From: Ahaetulla prasina
Lineage: Eukaryota > Chordata > Lepidosauria > Squamata > Colubridae
DNA: 64,000 nt
Direction: 5' to 3'
Assembly (NCBI RefSeq): GCF_028640845.1
Contig: NC_080539.1
Span: 194,255,436 to 194,319,435 of the forward strand
The number at the start of each line of letters is the position of its first letter. The first letter of the stretch is position 1. The translations under genes and the position numbers were made by a program. Of the stretch, positions 1-11,408 are shown one piece after another. The notes under the pieces were generated by a model that searched no databases, was not told where the DNA came from, and was given only the letters and a program-made list of their open reading frames with translations.

Positions 1-185
1 AAGATTCAATATGATAATAATCACTCTTGTACATCTCTCATGAAAATGCATTTTTCCAGGAACAAAGAAATGTCAAAATATGTCTATTTAATTCTATCCT
101 GAGATAAAAAAGAATTAGAAAAATTTTCCTCACATAATACAATGGAAATGTAAGTAATTCCTTCTTTAGATGTTTTGGTAGTTGA
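1..185. other. AT-rich flank of the Gypsy insertion (UNC80 intron)
   Basis: No gene or recognisable repeat seen. By position this is intron of the minus-strand UNC80 gene, downstream of its last exon in the window. Confidence 0.5.
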
Positions 186-190
186 GTTAG

Positions 191-380
191 TGTTATGTAT
201 TCATGTTTGTACCTTTAAATATTTGAGCGGGAAATCAGCACGTTGCTGATTGGACGAAGCCTCCAGTAGAACTGTATAAAAGGAGAGGTTTTTCCCCCAG
301 CCTGTTGCTGGGTTCACCCTATATTAAAGAGCTGTTGTCACTACCCTGGTCTCCAGCCTCGTTACTTCCAGAACCTAACA
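191..380 (+). repeat. 5' LTR of the Gypsy element
   Basis: 190 bp, starting TGTTATG and ending CTAACA. It holds an ATTGG (CCAAT-type) box, a TATA box and an ATTAAA polyadenylation-type hexamer at 323-328. The bases just after it (TTGGCGACGAAGG from 381) are in the position of a tRNA primer binding site; the tRNA was not identified. Confidence 0.93.
249..281 (+). promoter_or_regulatory. LTR core promoter: ATTGG box and TATAAAA box
   Basis: ATTGG at 249-253 and TATAAAA at 275-281 lie about 20 bases apart inside the LTR, upstream of ATTAAA at 323-328. This is the normal U3/R arrangement. The 3' LTR carries the same pair. Confidence 0.6.
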
Positions 381-477
381 TTGGCGACGAAGGTGGGATA
401 TCGAGGCTAAGGAGAACCAGAACCGAGCTGAAGCACAATAGACCCGAACCCAGCAAACCCAGGGCAGAAAAGCGGAG

Positions 478-1384
478 ATGGCCAGTTACACTCCGCCCGC
501 ACCGTTTGACCCGGCTAAGGAGAAATGGGGAACGTATATGACCCGTTTCGAAAGCTTTCTAGAAGCCAACGAACTGCAAGGAGTTCCAGATAACCGAAAA
601 AGGCTTATTTTAAGCCACTGTGGTCCGGAGGTCATTGATATCGCGGAAGCCCTGGCAGAGCCAACGCCGTTGCAGTCGGTGTCGTGGCCAACTCTACAGA
701 CTTTACTAAAAACCATTTCGCACCAACGCCGTCCAAATCGTGCGGCGGTTTGAATTCGGAGAGCGAAGGCAGATGGAGGGCGAATCCATCGGTGACTACA
801 TGGCCGCCCTAAGAAAAGCGCCCAAGGACTGCGGATACCGCGACCTAGACGAGGTGCTCCTCGAGCAACTCATCCGAGGGGTCAAAGATATCCGTTTGCG
901 GCGGCTGCTAGCAAAGAGCAACCTAACGCTGGCCAACGCCTGGACGAAGCCAGAGCACATGAAATGTCCACCCAAGCGGCGGAGACACTGCAGAAGCCTG
1001 TCCCACCAAAGGCGGCGCGAAGGCAACCCAGTGCACCAGGAGGAGGTTCAGACCGAATCCGACGGTGAAGATGAGGAAGGGTCTGCCGAACCGAGAAACG
1101 CGACAAAGGGGACAGAGATGAATGCGGAAGCTGCGGTGGTCAACACCAGCGCCAACGCTGCAAGTTTAAGGACGCGACCTGCGGTGTGGGAAGAAAGGGC
1201 ACCTAGCTCAAGTTTGTCGAGCGCCCAACCTTCCGCCGAAAATTCAAATCGGCCAATCAGAGCGGAATCGGCAAGGCGACCCGCGATTGGCTCAAACAAA
1301 AAGGCGCGGATTCAACCAAACAACTGTGGTCATAGGCGCGCCCGACCAAAGTGGAGAAGAAGATCTTCACCAAGCCAAAAATAG
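478..1384 (+). pseudogene. Gypsy gag-like region, frameshifted
   Basis: The capsid-like polyprotein region starts at ATG 478, about 100 bases after the LTR. The N-terminal part runs open to 753. Capsid-like sequence (residue run GESIGDYMAALRK) then continues in another frame from 740 to 1384, so there is a frameshift near 740-753. The second frame becomes rich in K, R, E and S, where Gypsy gag proteins usually carry their nucleic-acid-binding tail. I did not find an intact CCHC knuckle in frame; cysteine-containing sequence near 1110-1180 may be its remnant in a third frame. Confidence 0.75.
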
Positions 1385-1386
1385 AG

Positions 1387-4300
1387 GGAGTACGGTGCGG
1401 CTTGAAGTAGACACGGGATCAGCGATCACCATCATGTCCTGGGACACTTTGGCGAAGTCGCTGCCGTCTGTCGCGCGCCACCTGCAAGCACAACGGCTAC
1501 GAGTCCACGACTACCAGGGAATCGCATCCCTGTTCGAGCGACCACCTCCGTTCGAGTCCAGTACGGTCCACACAAGAAGACCCTGCCCATCACGATCGTC
1601 GAAGGAACTCTGCCCAGTCTGCTGGGACTAGACTGGTTTCGTGCCCTGGGCATGGGAGTGACTGGCATCTACAGAAGTGACTGTAACCTGAAAGACATTC
1701 TCTTTAACGAGTTCGAAGATGTCTTCAAGGACTGCCTGGGCAAGTACAAGGGACCCCTATTTCCTTCAACTTAGACCCCCAGGTAGCCCCCATTAGGCTT
1801 AAGGCGAGGAGAGTCCCTTTTGCCCTAAAACCAAAAATCGATAAGGAGCTGGACAAGCTCATAAATCAGGGGATTTTGGTGCCAGTCGATCACGCAAAGT
1901 GGGAGACGCCAATCATCACCCCAATAAAGCCGGACGGGTCAATTAGAATTTGCGCTGACTACAAGGCGACGCTTAACAAAGCCTTACAGAAAAGCGCTTA
2001 CCGGTTCCGTGGTGCAACACTTATTGCACTCTTTGGGGCAAGGGCAAGTCTTTGCAAAGTTAGACTTGGCCCAAGCCTACCAACAACTGCCGTGAGCGCC
2101 CGCACAGCCGAAGCCCAAACGATTGTAACGCACAGGGGGGCCTTCAAGTGCACCCGATTGCAATTTGGGGTTAGTGTGGCACCAGGGCTGTTCCAAAACC
2201 TAATGGAACGACTACTGCAGGGGCTCCCAGGGGTAGTTCCCTACTTCGATGATGTCCTAATTTCAGGGGAAAACATGGAGGAATTGGGGGAGCGGTTAAG
2301 AAAGGTTTTGGGCATTTTCCGGACAGCCGGATTAAAAGTCAAGGCAAACAAATGCCAGATAGGGTCGAATCCGTCGATTTCTTGGGCTACCGGATAGACA
2401 AGAAAGGAATTCACCCTACTGAGAGCAAGGTTAAGGCAATTAGAAGGCTCCAGCGCCCAAAAACAAAGCAGAGCTGCAGGCATTCCTGGATTGGTGAATT
2501 TTACGCGGTCTTTTTAAAGAACAAAGCAACCGTTCTTGAACCGCTGCATAGGCTCTTAGGAAAAATACTGTTTGGTCTTGGGAAAGTCAGAAAATAGGGC
2601 TTTTGAAGCAGTAAAGAACCTGCTCTCAAGTGATAGCCTGCTCATCCAATATCACAACTCATTACCCCTAGTGCTGGTTTATGATGCCTCCCTTATGGGG
2701 TGGGGCTGTACTCAGCCATAGACTTCAAACGGCACAGAAGCCCCTATAGCGTTTTACTCTAGAGCGATGTCCTCCCAGAAAGAAACTACAGCCAATTAGA
2801 TAAAGAAGCACTAGCCATTGTATCAGGGGTTAAAAAATTCCACGAATATGTCTTTGGGCGGAATTTTGAAATCGTGACTGACCACAGACCGCTACTAGGG
2901 ATACTGGCTGGCGACCGCCCAACGCCTGTGGCACTTTCGCCACGACTGACCCGATGGACTATATTCTTGGCAGCTTATTCGTACAAGCTGCAGCATCGTC
3001 CAGGAAAAGAAGTGGGGCATGCAGACGCGTTAAGCCGATGCCCACTACCAGGGGCGACCGAAGACCCCACTCCGGGGGCGCCCATCCTACTTATTGACTC
3101 TTTGGACTCTGGCCCAGGCACAACTAAGGAAGTGGCGCGGGCATCATACCGGGACATTGTGTTAAGGACTGTACTCGGCTGGATACAGAGAGGGTGGCCC
3201 GCTGCGCGGGCGAGCAGTTCAAAGAATTTGTTAAAAAGCGAGATGAGCTCTCGGCTCAAGGGGTGCCTGTTATGGGGTGATCGTGTAATAATTCCTGATA
3301 AATTAAGGGAAAGGTATTGGACCTCCTCCACGAGGTCACCCAGGGATCGTAAGGATGAAGGGTTAGCTAGAAGCTATGTGTGGTGGCCACTCATGGACGC
3401 AGAGATTGCTGAGAGGGTAGGGAAATGCCAGGCTTGCCAAGAGTCCAGACCTCTACCCCCAACGGCCCCAGTCAGGGAATGGGAAAAACCCCAAGGGCCC
3501 TGGTCAAGAATCCACATTGATTTTGCTGGCCCTTTCCACGGCCAAACGTTCCTAGTGGTTGTTGATGCATTCTCTAAATGGTTGGAGATCATACTCATGA
3601 AATCCACTACGGCCGAGCAGTAATCGCAGCCCCGCGCCACCTATTCGCAACTCACGGGTTGCCGGACACTCTGGTGTCCGACAATGGGCCCCACCACGGC
3701 AGCCCAGTTTGAAGAATCCCTGGCAGAGGAGGGCATCCGACATGCCCTCTCTGCGCCTTTCCACCCTGCGTCGAATGGCCTTGCAGAGCGTTCCGTCCGG
3801 AGCGCTAAGGAGGCATTGTCCAGGCTCAAGCCAGGTGACTGGCAAACAAAGATAGACTTTTCCTAGCCGTCAGCACAGAACCCCAAGCACGGCCACCGGA
3901 AAAAGCCCAGCCGAATTACTAATGGGACGGAAACTCCGTGCCCACTTGACCGCTTGAATCCCATTACACACCAGAGGGTTACAAGGGGGAACTAGAAAAG
4001 ACAAGGGAAATGAGCATAGGCGACCGGGTGTGGGCCCGAAACTATGGGGACGGCCCTAGTTGGTTCGCAGGACAAATAATAAAGATAACCGGCCCAAAAT
4101 CGTACGTGGTAGAGCTACCAGACAACCGAGTGTGGAGGCGCCACATAGATCAGTTAAGGAAACGAATAACTGATCAAACCGAACCAAATGAAACAGATCA
4201 TGACCAATACCAATTTGAATTCACAGCTGACAATGACCCGGGGGAGGCGCAAGACTTAGCTGAGGTCCCAGAGTTCCAGCGACGCCATCAGGTTCCCGAG

Positions 4301-4512
4301 GGAAACAGCAGGGAAAGTTTCAAAAGTAATCCAAGGCCGGATGGCCAAGAAAAAGAGTCGGCCAATAATCCGGAGCCCGTTGGCTCAGAGAAAGAGCTGG
4401 GAGGAGAAAACAGCCCCTCCGACCAGCTCAAAACACCACCCAGAACTGAACCGCGCAGGTCAGAAAGAACTAGGAGACGCCCAGGTTATTTGCGTGACTA
4501 CGTCGAAAAATA
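1387..4512 (+). pseudogene. Gypsy pol-like region (protease, RT, RNase H, integrase), broken
   Basis: Domains follow in order but in several frames. Protease: DTGS active-site motif at 1410-1421. Reverse transcriptase: about 1800-2400, with the YFDD catalytic motif near 2242-2253; its middle (about 2000-2095) is out of frame, and another shift lies near 2350-2400. RNase H: about 2600-3030, with an in-frame stop after 2700. Integrase: CQACQ zinc-finger half near 3427-3441, then core motifs IDFAGPF, DAFSKW and SDNG from about 3510 to 3690, broken near 3622. The integrase C-terminal domain is open at 4010-4513 and ends in a basic, proline-rich tail. No chromodomain was seen. The breaks look like single-base changes rather than large deletions. 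Confidence 0.85.
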
Positions 4513-4540
4513 ACATGTAAATAGAGGCAAAGTGTTTTCT

Positions 4541-4553
4541 GGGAGGGGAGGAG
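4541..4553 (+). promoter_or_regulatory. Polypurine tract of the Gypsy element
   Basis: All-purine run GGGAGGGGAGGAG directly next to the TG start of the 3' LTR. This is the expected primer site for plus-strand DNA synthesis. Confidence 0.8.
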
Positions 4554-4743
4554 TGTTATGTATTCATGTTTGTACCTTTAAATATTTGAGCGGGAAATCA
4601 GCACGTTGCTGATTGGACGAAGCCTCCAGTAGAACTGTATAAAAGGAGAGGTTTTTCCCCCAGCCTGTTGCTGGGTTCACCCTATATTAAAGAGCTGTTG
4701 TCACTACCCTGGTCTCCAGCCTCGTTACTTCCAGAACCTAACA
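4554..4743 (+). repeat. 3' LTR of the Gypsy element
   Basis: 190 bp, identical by eye to 191-380. It is followed at once by the target-site copy GTTAG (4744-4748). Confidence 0.93.
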
Positions 4744-4748
4744 GTTAG

Positions 4749-5689
4749 GATTCCTTTATTTTTTTAAACTTAATTGTAATACTTAAATAAAATGCAAAGC
4801 AAACTATTTCTTATCTAGGCAAATAAGCATTGTCCAAGCACTGTCAAAACTACTGGAAATAATAGAAAAATTAGCTTTGATCAAGGAGGGAAGACAATGT
4901 TTACAGGTTTTGGTATAAATCCAGAAAGTTGTGTACTGGTTTTCTTTTTTTCTCATTATAGAGCATCCAGAAAAAGTACCAGTATTAGGAAATGGAGCTT
5001 TGCAGGCCAAAGAATTTGGTCATTTTTCTTTCATTATATCATCTTACCTTATGCCTTGACAAACATACTGCTGACACATTATTTCCTTTCAGCTATAAAT
5101 TATAAGGTTAAAATAGCCATTTATAAGGGAGAACAATAGATCTACAAATGTGTAGGAATGTAGACCTGGCCTTGGGAAGGGAGAGGGAATGAGTGAGGTG
5201 TTTAACAGGGGAAATTTAGAGCCCAGAAAAAGAGGAAAGGGTGAGAAAGAAACCCAAACTACTCCTACCTTGAGTAGGAGTAGGAGTAGAGTAGAAAATA
5301 TTGTAGAGAGAAACTCTGACAGAATTTCAAGATTTGCTATTTCATCCCACAAAAATAAAAAGCATTCTTGGAATCCATATTGTACCTGCTTGTTTTTTGA
5401 CTTTACCTACTTCAAAGGGTTATGATAAGACCCTCTAAATGGCTTCACTTATACTGCAACAACTATAAGGAATAAGGCTATTTTTGGATTACAATGTGCA
5501 ATTCATAGCATTCTTCAAAAATGATACACCAGAATTTCACTGTCAGTGTTTCTAAAAACTAGAACTTGCCTATCAGCTTCAACTAGTTTAAATCTTCTCA
5601 GAAATTAAATATGGCATAGTTAATAGAGAATTTGTACGATTCACTATGACAAAAACTATTTAAACAGTTTTTGACTAATTGACTGTTTC
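4749..5689. other. AT-rich intronic stretch
   Basis: No supported gene. A short perfect hairpin lies at 5259-5283 (10-bp arms CTACTCCTAC / GTAGGAGTAG, 5-base loop). Otherwise nothing recognisable. Confidence 0.5.
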
Positions 5690-5904
5690 CTAATAATTAA
5701 GGCATAGGATTTTAATAGGATTTTAAATTAGTTTTAATGTTTTAACATTTTAAAATTTGGGTTTTATTCTAAATGTTTTAATTCGGCCATTTGTAAAATA
5801 AATTTTTTAAATTATGGTTTTATGTGTATCCTGTTGTTGTTTTTATCATGGCTGTAAACCGCCCTGAGTCCTTCGGGAGAAGGGCGGTATAAAAATTTAA
5901 TTAA

Positions 5905-5955
<51 letters not shown>

Positions 5956-5956
5956 G
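5690..5956 (+). mobile_element. 3' end of an L2-type LINE with AAAT-type tail
   Basis: The non-coding 3' end contains CGCCCTGAGTCCTTCGGGAG and GGGCGGTATAAA, followed by an (AAAT)n run at about 5905-5956. It is the same 3' end, in opposite orientation, as the L2-type LINE at 43937-46832, including the TTTTAATTCGGCCA stretch upstream. Confidence 0.75.
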
Positions 5957-6045
5957 GCTTCTGATTAAATCTCTTAACCCCCAAGGTTTATACTCTGCAG
6001 TGGTTTTTAATAGTGCTTTCTACAGCTTACAAAACACTGCTTTAT

Positions 6046-6145
6046 AACATAACATAACATAACATAACATAACATAACATAACATAACATAACATAACAT
6101 AACATAACATAACATAACATAACATAACATAACATAACATAACAT
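6046..6145. repeat. (AACAT)20 microsatellite at a CR1 tail
   Basis: Twenty uninterrupted AACAT units. The tract directly abuts the 3' end of the minus-strand CR1 fragment, where CR1 copies carry a short tail repeat, so it probably grew from that tail. Confidence 0.95.
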
Positions 6146-6572
6146 CAGAGTTGGAAGGGACCTTGGAGGCCTTCTAGTCCAACCCCCTGCCTAGGCAGGA
6201 AACCCTACACCATCTCAGTCAGATGGTTATCCAACATTTTCTTAAAAATTTCCAGTGTTGGAGCATTCACAACTTCTGAAGGCAAGTCGTTCCACTTATT
6301 AATTGTTCTAACTGTCAGGAGATTTCTCCTTAGTTCTAAGTTGCTTCTTTCTTTGACCAGTTTCCACCCATTGCTTCTTGTTCCAACCTCAGGTGCTTTG
6401 GTGAACAGCCTGACTCCCTCTTCTTTGTGGCAGCCCCTAAGATATTGGAACACAGCTATCATGTCTCCCCTAGTCCTTCTTTTTGTTAAACTAGACATAC
6501 CCAGTTCCTGCAACCGTTCTTCATATGTTTTATCCTCCAGTCCCCTAATCATCTTTCCCACCAATTGAGCAC
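6146..6572 (-). mobile_element. CR1 LINE, 5'-truncated 3' end
   Basis: The minus strand is open from 6564 to 6205 and encodes the C-terminal tail of a CR1 ORF2 protein, with motifs such as YEERLQELG, RRTRGDMI and NKWNDLPSEVVNAP. The 3' UTR follows down to the AACAT tract. Everything upstream of this C-terminal piece is missing, the usual 5' truncation of LINE insertions. Confidence 0.9.
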
Positions 6573-6757
6573 GATCACAACTGATTATTTATAATTTTAG
6601 CATTACTATCCAGGGAAAGTTTACTTCCCCATGCATTTCTACAAAAGAAAAAGAAGAATGAAATCAGTCATCAGAAGAAATCAAGAAGGAGAACTGAGAA
6701 TCTAGAACAACCTTATGACAAGTACGATCTACTCAACTAGATCAAATTCTATTCAGA

Positions 6758-8603
6758 GTTGATGGCAAAATTGGTGGCATAGTGATTAGAATATAGTATT
6801 TTGATGCTTGTTGCTTGCTGTGGCTAAAAGAGTGGGGGAACCTCCAGAACAAGAGGCTACTTGATTTAGAAGGCCATAAATTAAGATTTGGATAGCACAG
6901 TTATTTATAGAATGACAAAGTTAAAAAGTAAATGTTGATTTTAACAACCATTTTGTTAGATGTGCATTCTAAGAATTTGGAATAAATATAAAACAAGTTT
7001 TTCGACAAAAATGGTGGTGAAGCCGGACTGGTAGACTTATGGTAAAACAATATCTTTTAATTATGGTGATCCCACCCTCAAATCTAAGGAAGATTTAGAA
7101 TCAGAAGGTCATGTCTGCCATTGGTTTACATACTTACAATTGAAAGAAAGATTTAAATTAGATAAAAAGAGTTATGGGTTTGATTTTGTTAAAAATGAAT
7201 TGGAAATCTTCCTGTGTGTTTGTGATGAACATATTATTGCTAAGGTTTATAAAAAGTTATTGAAATTGAATTTGGAAAGTGAACATGTAAAGTATTGTAT
7301 GATTCAGTGGGCAAGGAATTTTGGATATAATGTTATGCTTGAACAATGGGAGAATATCTCAACGAAAGGTTTAAAATTTACATTAAATTATAATTTAAAA
7401 CAAAATTTTATAGGATGATGTATCGCTGGTATTTAACACCAGATAAGTTATCTAGAATGTATAAAGGTATTTCAAATGAATGTTGAAAATGTAAATGTAA
7501 AGAAGGGACTTTTTACCATTTATGGTGGACATGTAATAAAGCAAAGAAATATTGAAGTAAGATTAATACTCTAATACAGAAGATTCTCACAGTGAATATA
7601 AAGATAAAACCAGAAACCTTTCTTTTGGGCTTAATGGAAAAAGACTTGGAAATTGTTTTTAGAACTTTGATATTATATATGTTGATGGCAAAATTGGTGG
7701 CATAGTGATTAGAATATAGTATTTTGATGCTTGTTGCTTGCTGTGGCTAAAAGAGTGGGGGAACCTCCAGAACAAGAGGCTACTTGATTTAGAAGGCCAT
7801 AAATTAAGATTTGGATAGCACAGTTATTTATAGAATGACAAAGTTAAAAAGTAAATGTTGATTTTAACAACCATTTTGTTAGATGTGCATTCTAAGAATT
7901 TGGAATAAATATAAAACAAGTTTTTCGACAAAAATGGTGGTGAAGCCGGACTGGTAGACTTATGGTAAAACAATATCTTTTAATTTTGGTGATCCCACCC
8001 TCAAATCTAAGGAAGATTTAGAATCAGAAGGTCATGTCTGCCATTGGTTTACATACTTACAATTGAAAGAAAGATTTAAATTAGATAAAAAGAGTTATGG
8101 GTTTGATTTTGTTAAAAATGAATTGGAAATCTTCCTGTGTGTTTGTGATGAACATATTATTGCTAAGGTTTATAAAAAGTTATTGAAATTGAATTTGGAA
8201 AGTGAACATGTAAAGTATTGTATGATTCAGTGGGCAAGGAATTTTGGATATAATGTTATGCTTGAACAATGGGAGAATATCTCAACGAAAGGTTTAAAAT
8301 TTACATTAAATTATAATTTAAAACAAAATTTTATAGGATGATGTATCGCTGGTATTTAACACCAGATAAGTTATCTAGAATGTATAAAGGTATTTCAAAT
8401 GAATGTTGAAAATGTAAATGTAAAGAAGGGACTTTTTACCATTTATGGTGGACATGTAATAAAGCAAAGAAATATTGAAGTAAGATTAATACTCTAATAC
8501 AGAAGATTCTCACAGTGAATATAAAGATAAAACCAGAAACCTTTCTTTTGGGCTTAATGGAAAAAGACTTGGAAATTGTTTTTAGAACTTTGATATTATA
8601 TAT
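6758..8603 (+). repeat. 923-bp tandem duplication inside the L1 copy
   Basis: 6758-7680 is repeated at 7681-8603. Both start with GTTGATGGCA, and the same ten bases follow the second copy at 8604, giving a microhomology junction. I saw only one clear base difference (AATTATGG near 7061 against AATTTTGG in the second copy). L1 elements do not normally carry this. Confidence 0.93.
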
Positions 8604-9040
8604 GTTGATGGCAGCAAGACTACTTTATGCACAAAAATGGAAGGACATTTTGATTCCCACAATGAAAGAATGGATGCAAAAGTTGATGGAGTTAGCAGAG
8701 ATGGCTAAATTGACTGTTTTGATCAAAGAAAAGAACATAAGTACTTTTGTTTCTACTTGGAAACTGTTTCTTGACTTTGTGTTTGAGGTGGAAAAAAATG
8801 AAACTTTGGTTAGATAGATTTGCTGTTATAGAAATGGTTAGTTATATTATTATGGAAAAGTAAAAAGTTGAGGTTTGATGTTACTGCACTAGGGGGAATT
8901 GGAAGTCAATGCATTTTTTTTCTTTTTTCCCTTCTTTTCTATACTTCTCTCTTCCCCTTTCCCTCCCTTTTGTTTCCTACTATTTGCTTTTGTAATTTTT
9001 GTATTTTATACTGTAAGCTAATAAAAAACTAAAAAAGAAG
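6758..9040 (+). mobile_element. L1 LINE, 3' part of ORF2 and 3' UTR
   Basis: Translations resemble the C-terminal part of vertebrate L1 ORF2: tracts like YFDACCLLWLKEWG, then residues 7140-7418 (WFTYLQL precedes), MYRWYLTPDKL, a cysteine/histidine cluster CWKCKCKEGTFYHLWWTC, and finally RLLYAQKWKD with an acidic/basic tail ending at 8817. The 3' UTR runs to AATAAAAAACTAAAAAAG near 9020-9037, a polyadenylation-type end. Stop codons interrupt the frame (for example at 7553 and 8476), so the copy is dead. Its middle is duplicated. Confidence 0.85.
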
Positions 9041-9051
9041 ACGAATGCAGT

Positions 9052-9203
9052 ATCAAGGTTGACTCAGACTCCATCCTTCGAGGTCAGTAAAGACCCAGAT
9101 TGTTGAGGTCAATGTGCTGACATTTATAAAGTGCTCAGAGAGTGCTGCAAAGCACTACGGAGCAGAATATAAGTCTAAGGGCTATTCCTATTGCTTTCAT
9201 GAC
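9052..9203 (+). mobile_element. SINE/LINE tail fragment with MIR/L2-like 3' end
   Basis: The stretch with CTTCGAGGTCAGTAAAGACC, AAGTGCTCAGAGAGTGCTG and ATAAGTCTAAGGGCTATT resembles the 3' part of an interspersed element common in snakes, which is reminiscent of MIR/L2 tails. The family name is not certain. Confidence 0.45.
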
Positions 9204-9239
9204 TCATAGCAGAGACCATGATGAAACACCTAGAATCTA

Positions 9240-10033
9240 CGAGACTCCCATGCATAGAATTCAAAATATAAATTCAAGACATATATGACACCTTTGTCAT
9301 AATAAAAGAGGAACAATGAGAGAAGACACATGAAACTATCAACATCATCATCAAAGGAATAAAATTCACAAGGGAAGAAGAGAACAATGGCATGCTACCC
9401 TTCTTGAATATCCTCATCAGCAGAGGCAATGATGGCAAATTAGAAACACAAGTCTATAATAAATCTGCCCACACCAACCAAGTACTCCACTACCAAAGTA
9501 ACTACCCAACTTCCCATAATAGAAGCTCCATAATAACACTATTTAGACAACCACAAACACATTGAAGCAACCCTGAACACCAGGAAAAGAAAACAGATCA
9601 TCTATATAACATCTTCAAAAAAAATCAATACCCATGCAACTTTATCAAAAAGTGCCTGACCACTCAACCCACTACAACCAACACAAGCTATGAAAAGAAC
9701 AACATTGAAATACAACAAAAACATCTCAGAAACCACCAACAGACTATTACAACCACATGGCATCATCATAGCACACAAACCAACTAAAGCCCTCCAAAAC
9801 ATTCTAAGTAAACCCAAAGACCCAGTAGCCCCAGAAGGAAAAACAGGACTCATCTACAATATACAACATAAGGACTACAACAGTCACTATGTAGGTCAAG
9901 CAGACAGAAGACGAGCAGAGTGCATCCATGAACACTAACTCGCAGTCTGAAGACATGATGAAATCTTTAATTTCAAAACACATGAACAGTTTCAACTGGA
10001 AAGTGTCCTAGACTAAGCCAAATTCAAAAATGC
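9240..10033 (+). pseudogene. Penelope-like element, RT end and GIY-YIG domain (first part)
   Basis: Broken frames read like the C-terminal half of a vertebrate Penelope-like element. A degraded YVDDTFVI-type RT motif (read as DTFVI) lies near 9290, and the LPFLNILI and KLETQVYNKSAHT tracts lie between 9390 and 9480. GIY-YIG endonuclease sequence is open at 9690-9938 (GLIYNIQHKDYNSHYVGQ, then IHEH). Several in-frame stops show it is inactive. It is interrupted at 10033 by an L1-derived insertion and resumes at 11409. Confidence 0.8.
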
Positions 10034-11408
10034 TATAAATTCCGGATTGACTGGTTGGTGTCACAGTGGGATGGTTATGGGAAAGCAGAGTTCCGTGAAG
10101 CACCATAAAACCCAGCCAATACCTGCTTGCCAAGAGACCCTACGCGGCCAAAGCCACCCTGGAGGGGTGGTGAAGAAAGGAGGGATGCTTTGTAGATTGC
10201 GAGGAAACAGCAATTTCCTTGTTTGATCCAAAGAAAACCCTCCTGATTGGCAGCAGAGACAATGGCCATTTTGGCAAGACTGAAGCTGTGACAACCAGAA
10301 CAAAAAGAATATGTGCTGGAGCGATTTGTGGGCAGTGGATTGAAACTGGGTGAGATAACTTTCAACTTCTATATTAGACACTTAAATCCAAATAAAAGAA
10401 TTCTTTAAAGAAGAGTCTCCAAAACATTAAGAAAGCAGCGATTTATTATACAGATAAAGATTATAGACCTAAAAGTGAAAGGAAAGATTGTGAAACTTTA
10501 AAATAGAGAAAGATTGGACTGGAACTGTTAGTAACGTGATTTAATTTGTGGATAATGCTTGATTATTGAAAGAATTTGTATGAAGAAAGAGGAACTTTCT
10601 TTTTATTTTTTTCTACCCCTCCCCCCAGTTTTGCTGTGTTTAATGCTGGATTTTAGAGCAGGGGTGGTCTAAAAGAAGATATTCTATTAGTACATGGTGA
10701 GAATAATCTTGGAAAGTAAGAATTATTTGATATTATTTGATAATACAAGAATAACAAAGAGGAGAAGAAAGAAAATAGTGAAAAGCAAACAACACCTGGG
10801 AGGCCTTTTTATTTTGGTTTCATATTTACTGGAGCTTTGGCTGCTTGGAAGTATTAGTGAGCCATTTGAAGATTTTTAAGGCAAGGTGGATTACAATTAA
10901 CAGGAAACATCCTTGAAATTGAATATCTGACTTTGTGGTCTAAAGACATTTGGAGAAATTAGGTGGGTCAATTTGGATTATTAAGATCATCTGCCAGAAC
11001 ATTCCACGAGGCAAAAGAAGAACAAAGAAGAAAAATTAAACAAGACTTAAAAATATGGAAAACCTAGAGGGTGCAAACTGGTAAATTTTAATGACTATAA
11101 ATTTAGGGGATTTTGAGAAAGAGTTCCAGGACTGTGTAAATTTTACTAATACTGGTGTTAGTAAAAAGAAGTAGAAAGTAGAAATTGGGAAAATAGTATT
11201 ATGTATACTGAAATATAATAGAACATATTATAATTACTCCCGGTATGTATACACAAATGTTAGAAGTTGAAATGTTAGGATTATGTATATTTAAATGCTA
11301 ATAGCATTATCAGAATTGAATGCAAAGTATATTAACCCAGACAATACATTATTCACCAAGTACTTTTGGATGTTAAAGAAAAAAACACATAAATAAAATT
11401 ATTTTTTA
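10034..11408 (+). mobile_element. Non-autonomous L1-derived insertion splitting the Penelope-like element
   Basis: The inserted segment has a GC-richer 5' part, an AT-rich body and an A-rich 3' end (AAATAAAATT then a T/A run). It is bounded by the probable target-site duplication AAAAATGC at 10026-10033 and 11409-11416. The 3' half (about 11075-11400) aligns loosely by eye with 32690-33030, including TATAAATTTAGGGGA against TATAAATTCAGGGGA and a shared GTTAAAGAAAAA...AAATAAAA end. No reverse transcriptase was seen in it, so it would need help in trans. Confidence 0.65.

Larger units (their letters stand above)
191..4743 (+). mobile_element. Ty3/Gypsy LTR retrotransposon, full length, decayed coding region
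   Basis: Two direct LTRs of 190 bp (191-380 and 4554-4743) bound an internal part with gag-like and pol-like remains in the usual Gypsy order: gag, protease, reverse transcriptase, RNase H, integrase. The element is flanked by a perfect 5-bp target-site duplication, GTTAG, at 186-190 and 4744-4748. LTRs start TGTTATG and end TAACA. A polypurine tract sits just before the 3' LTR. I read both LTRs base by base and saw no difference, which implies a young insertion. The coding part is nevertheless shifted and stopped in several places, so this copy cannot be autonomous as written. Confidence 0.95.

Noticed and set aside
4897..5139. Short plus-strand frame after the Gypsy element.
   Set aside because: Low-complexity AT-rich sequence without similarity or context; chance ORF.
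6046..6145. Regular short repeats considered as a CRISPR-like array.
   Set aside because: Units are contiguous 5-mers with no spacers, in a vertebrate genome, at a CR1 tail.
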